Below, in pieces: positions 61,801-64,000 of a stretch of DNA of 64,000 bases (within the stretch, counting starts at the first letter, position 1; the number at the start of each line of letters is the position of its first letter). Below the pieces are notes generated by a model. It was not told where the DNA came from. It worked only from the letters and a program-made list of their open reading frames with translations, and did not search any database. Both the position numbers and the translations under genes were made by a program. This stretch comes from Bidens hawaiensis. Lineage: Eukaryota > Streptophyta > Magnoliopsida > Asterales > Asteraceae. Where the stretch lies: positions 62,001 to 126,000 of the forward strand of contig JAIQDT010005497.1 in assembly GCA_021521415.1 (NCBI GenBank), given 5' to 3'.

Positions 61801-64000
61801 TCATTTATTTACTTGTTCATAAATATACATTTATGATTTTTTGTACATAATATATTTTTTTTATTTTTTATACATTATGATTTTCACAGGGTGCGGTTTC
61901 ATTATGGTCACCCTGATATATTTGACCGAATCTTCCACATAACAAGGGGTGGTATAAGTAAAGCTTCAAAGGTTATTAACTTAAGTGAGGACATCTTTTC
62001 AGGTAAAACATTGTTAATAAGTAATTAAAGGATTATTATTATTATTATTATTATTTTTGCATAGTTACTTAAGTTTTTAACAAGTTTTTTATAGGTTATA
62101 ATTCGACTCTGCGTGGAGGATATGTGACTCATCATGAATATATTCAAGTTGGTAAAGGCCGAGATGTTGGTATGAATCAAATATCTCAGTTTGAAGCTAA
62201 AGTTGCGAATGGAAATGGTGAACAAACGCTTAGTCGGGATGTTTACCGATTGGGCAGGCGGTTTGACTTTTATAGAATGCTGTCATTCTATTTCACCACA
62301 GTTGGTTTCTACTTTAGTAGCATGGTATAGTGAATGAATCAAATATTGTTTTTATTACTTCTTTTTTTTTTTGGTAATAAGGAAGCCATTGAAATTTATG
62401 AACAATTTCAAATAGGCCACTGCACTAAAAGACCATTTTACCCTTCAGTTGAATTTCAAATATGCAAAATTCATGGTAAAATGACCATTTACCCTTCAAT
62501 TTAACTCGAAACTAGTTTCTAAAATGACCATTTTGCCTCTATTAGGGGTGTGCATGGTGCGGTACAGTGCGGTTTTGGGCTAAAACCGAACCGAAAACCA
62601 AAATTTCGGTTTTTTCAGTTTTTCAAAACCGTTAGGTTTCGGTTTTTTGGTTTTCGGTTTTCAGGTTCAATTCGGTTTTTCCGGTTTTTCTATTCGTATT
62701 TTGGGCAAAAAAATTTGACCCAAGATATTGAATTGGGCTTAATATTTTTTTTTTAAATAATGATTAACAAAATATTGTTTATTTGTGCATAGAATATTAA
62801 GAGCTAAAAAAGATGCCTACATTCAAAATTAAAAAAAATAAAATGTCATAAATTCAATAGCAAACGCTAAATATAAAAAAAATATTCAAGTGGATAAAAC
62901 ATAAACGATTCAACAAAAAAGTAATTCAACATAAACGATACACTTTTAATAGAGTAATATTATTTGTTATTATTATTATTATTATCAATCACATGAAGAA
63001 TTAAACAAATAGTTATAGGTCAGTTCGGTTTTAATGATTACGTTTGGTTCGGTTCGGTTGGGTTATTACGGTTTTTTCAGGTTCTTTTGATATTTCGGTT
63101 CGGTTTTTTCGGTTATTCACAAAACACAAAACCACACCAAAACCAATATTGCGGTTTTAATAACACTCAAAACCAAACCGTTAGTTTCTAATTCGGTTTG
63201 ATTTTTTCGGATTTTTCGGTTTTGAATCGGTATTTTCGGTTTCATGCACACCCCTAGCCTCTGTTGACCTTTTTCTAGTCCATTGATCTATTTAAAACCT
63301 CAATGTATACAACTCCTTATATGTACTTATACCTTTTATATTTCATCACACAATATTAATCATTGCATTGTCTGATACTTGTATTCCAGGTCACTGTACT
63401 CGTGGTATACGTATTCTTATATGGGCGAACATACATGGTTTTAAGCGGGCTCGAAAGAAAAATAATGGAAAACGCAACCATAAGCAGCAACCGAGCTTTA
63501 GAACAAGCGTTAGCCACCCAATCCGTTTTCCAACTAGGATTACTTTTAGTACTCCCAATGGCAATGGAAGTCGGTTTAGAAAGCGGATTTAGACACGCCT
63601 TAGGTGACTTCATAATAATGCAACTTCAGTTAGCCTCAGTATTCTTCACATTCCAGCTCGGTACCAAAGTACATTACTTCGGAAAAACAATATTACATGG
63701 GGGTTCCAAGTACCGAGCCACAGGCCGTGGGTTCGTTATCTTCCATGCAAAGTTTACGGATAATTATAGGTTATATTCAAGAAGTCATTTTGTTAAGGGG
63801 ATTGAGTTGGGGATGTTATTAGTTATCTATCAAGTTTACGGTGAATCGTATAGGAGTACTGAGTTATATTTGTTTATAACTTTTTCTATATGGTTTTTGG
63901 TGACATCATGGTTGTTTGCTCCATTTGTGTTTAATCCTTCTGGATTTGACTGGCAAAAAACGGTCGAGGACTGGACGGACTGGAAACGATGGATGGGGAA
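47572..64000 (+). CDS. Callose synthase 7-type (GSL7) 1,3-beta-glucan synthase, 3' end beyond window
   Basis: A plasma-membrane enzyme making callose from UDP-glucose; CalS7 orthologs act at phloem sieve plates. 39 exons join in consistent phases with GT-AG introns: 47572-47764, 49179-49279, 49390-49502, 49580-49670, 50205-50312, 50379-50501, 50594-50683, 50770-50861, 50946-51069, 51275-51409, 51496-51572, 51771-51864, 51992-52114, 52187-52304, 52724-53055, 53613-53665, 53766-53826, 53970-54051, 54130-54179, 54264-54350, 54464-54568, 55504-55604, 55687-55768, 55864-56024, 56556-56679, 56759-56868, 57000-57099, 57825-57976, 58074-58183, 58274-58393, 58477-58545, 59327-59510, 59607-59709, 59827-59949, 60210-60328, 61711-61794, 61890-62002, 62095-62324, 63390-64000. 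This gives about 1682 codons; the family has about 1950. The FKS1-type N-domain (YIGLYLLIWGEASN) is near residue 310, a first membrane block at about 450-640, and the glucan synthase domain from about 1010 (LPGPPTEIGEGKPENQNHA). A GSKYRATGRGF stretch carries an RxTG motif. ATG 47572 (MASTSG) fits better than 47569. No stop or frameshift was seen. Confidence 0.94.
47820..48560. repeat. Diverged tandem repeat in callose synthase intron 1
   Basis: Roughly six units of about 120 bp, each containing ttggtttttgagtttttga, then cggtttgttcggttttgcca, then gggcttgaaaattttgggc, and ending in a run of A with gttggctaaaaccgaa. Intron 1 (47765-49178) is 1.4 kb and about half of it is this array. Confidence 0.75.
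49709..49978. repeat. 96-bp tandem repeat, three units, callose synthase intron 4
   Basis: Three near-identical copies start gtggcaatatgggtgggttg at about 49710, 49805 and 49901. The middle of each contains tggtccactttttg and gggtcaaacgggccggg. The third unit is truncated. Open reading through the array is a by-product of the 96-bp (multiple of three) period. Confidence 0.9.
51136..51226. repeat. (TTA)n microsatellite, about 30 units
   Basis: A pure trinucleotide run in intron 9 of the callose synthase gene. A similar shorter run is at 55796-55834 in intron 23. Both are likely to be length-polymorphic. Confidence 0.95.
54605..55412. mobile_element. hAT-type MITE, 808 bp, callose synthase intron 21
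   Basis: The ends are CATAGTTATTAAAAGCC and the inverted ggcgtt-related CCTTTGATAAGTATG. They are flanked by 8-bp near-duplications GTTTTTAC (54597-54604) and GTCTTTAC (55413-55420), the hAT signature. The interior is rich in aggcct/gcgcctaggc and has no transposase. It is the same terminal family as the element at 60494. Confidence 0.75.
56070..56290. repeat. Tandem duplication of about 118 bp, callose synthase intron 24
   Basis: Two copies contain gattacgtggcacgcctag (second copy gcttacgtggcatggctag), then ttgtcaataaacatctatgt, then gtggcaataatcatctgttt. They differ at only a few positions. Confidence 0.85.
56290..56502. mobile_element. Foldback element of about 210 bp, callose synthase intron 24
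   Basis: Left tataatcccaactatgc with gcaaacaacagtcccaact pairs with right agttgggactgttatttgc and catcgttaggattat. The interior (accatccgttagtc, gactaacggagacc) is also self-complementary. Non-coding. Confidence 0.7.
57304..57736. mobile_element. TA-targeted MITE, copy C (callose synthase intron 27)
   Basis: It starts ggattaactattttgaagtt and ends aaaaagttctaccc, with (TA)n on both sides. Inner arms gagaaccattttagaccaca and the inverse tgtggcccaaagtggttctc match copies A and B. The interior has acacatatgtgtat-like palindromes. Confidence 0.7.
58600..59275. repeat. Minisatellite of about 71 bp, nine units, callose synthase intron 31
   Basis: Nine copies of a unit with the constant core tttaaagcactaggaacatg occur at about 58626, 58693, 58765, 58835, 58904, 58977, 59049, 59122 and 59198. 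Each is followed by tttcagacaaa, an A run, ccaacccgattgacccgt and a T run. The spacing varies from 67 to 76 bp, mostly through the length of the homopolymer runs. Confidence 0.92.
60357..61632. mobile_element. TA-targeted MITE, copy D, split by a hAT element
   Basis: The outer parts (60357-60493 and 61401-61632) lie between (TA)n tracts. They contain aagaacttgaaggaaccctt on the left, gttaagagttcttaac on the right, and acacatatgtaaa motifs, resembling the other TA-targeted MITEs at a greater distance. A 907-bp hAT element interrupts it. Confidence 0.55.
60494..61400. mobile_element. hAT-type MITE, 907 bp, callose synthase intron 35
   Basis: The termini are CATAGTTATCAAATGCG and the inverted CTTTTAATAACTATG, with a perfect 8-bp duplication ATATTTAC at 60486-60493 and 61401-61408. 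The subterminal regions are rich in gcgc (ataagcgc, aagcgcaaaaggcgc). No transposase is encoded. It is inserted within the MITE-like sequence of the same intron. Confidence 0.85.
62560..63260. repeat. Inverted low-complexity cggtttt tract, callose synthase intron 38
   Basis: The intron 62325-63389 contains two tracts rich in ttcggttttt (about 62560-62700 and 63020-63250). Borders ctattaggggtgtgcatg at about 62539 and its inverse catgcacacccctag at about 63244 indicate a foldback-type insertion of about 720 bp. Non-coding. Confidence 0.65.

Overview
The window is AT-rich, intron-bearing nuclear DNA of a flowering plant. It holds plant-only gene families (FBD-type F-box, VQ, CalS7-type callose synthase, DUF1639-like), a Tat-lineage Ty3/gypsy retrotransposon, a Helitron, and MITEs of CACTA, hAT and PIF/Harbinger type. 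The repeat style suggests a eudicot, perhaps Asteraceae, but that placement is inference.

Layout. 1-3.2 kb is repeat-rich intergenic DNA. 3.3-15.1 kb holds three tandem F-box/LRR/FBD paralogs on the + strand: the first is intact, the second carries one nonsense codon, the third has a nonsense codon and two frameshifts. An orphan FBD exon fragment and a 2.4-kb Helitron with a nested MITE lie between the first two. 15-18.3 kb holds a 338-bp CACTA MITE and otherwise no gene. 18.36-18.83 kb is a small two-exon DUF1639-like gene. 19-20.6 kb holds a tandem duplication and a foldback element; 20.99-22.93 kb is a solo LTR with a clean 5-bp target duplication. 23.28-23.58 kb is a single-exon VQ-motif gene. 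24.5-28.98 kb, minus strand, is a WDR26-like LisH/CTLH/WD40 gene, a scaffold candidate for the GID/CTLH E3 ligase. 29-33.4 kb is gene-poor and includes a PIF/Harbinger MITE and a striking cluster of about 20 CTATACG/CGTATAG motifs.

33,439-45,651 is one complete 12.2-kb Tat-lineage element with two 931-bp LTRs and a CCACC target duplication. Its sense gag-pol is broken in several places. Between pol and the 3' LTR it carries a seven-exon gene on the opposite strand, with six short GT-AG introns, about 1018 codons, and one nonsense codon. Its first exon encodes a 'putative gypsy type transposon' (PF04195-like) domain. This is the most notable structure in the window.

47.57 kb to the right edge is a callose synthase gene of the CalS7/GSL7 type, + strand. 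39 exons were traced with consistent GT-AG phases, giving about 1682 codons; the C-terminus lies beyond the window. Its introns are loaded with hAT MITEs, (TA)n-targeted MITEs, minisatellites and TTA microsatellites.

The host genes do not form a pathway. They are unrelated single genes separated by transposon debris.
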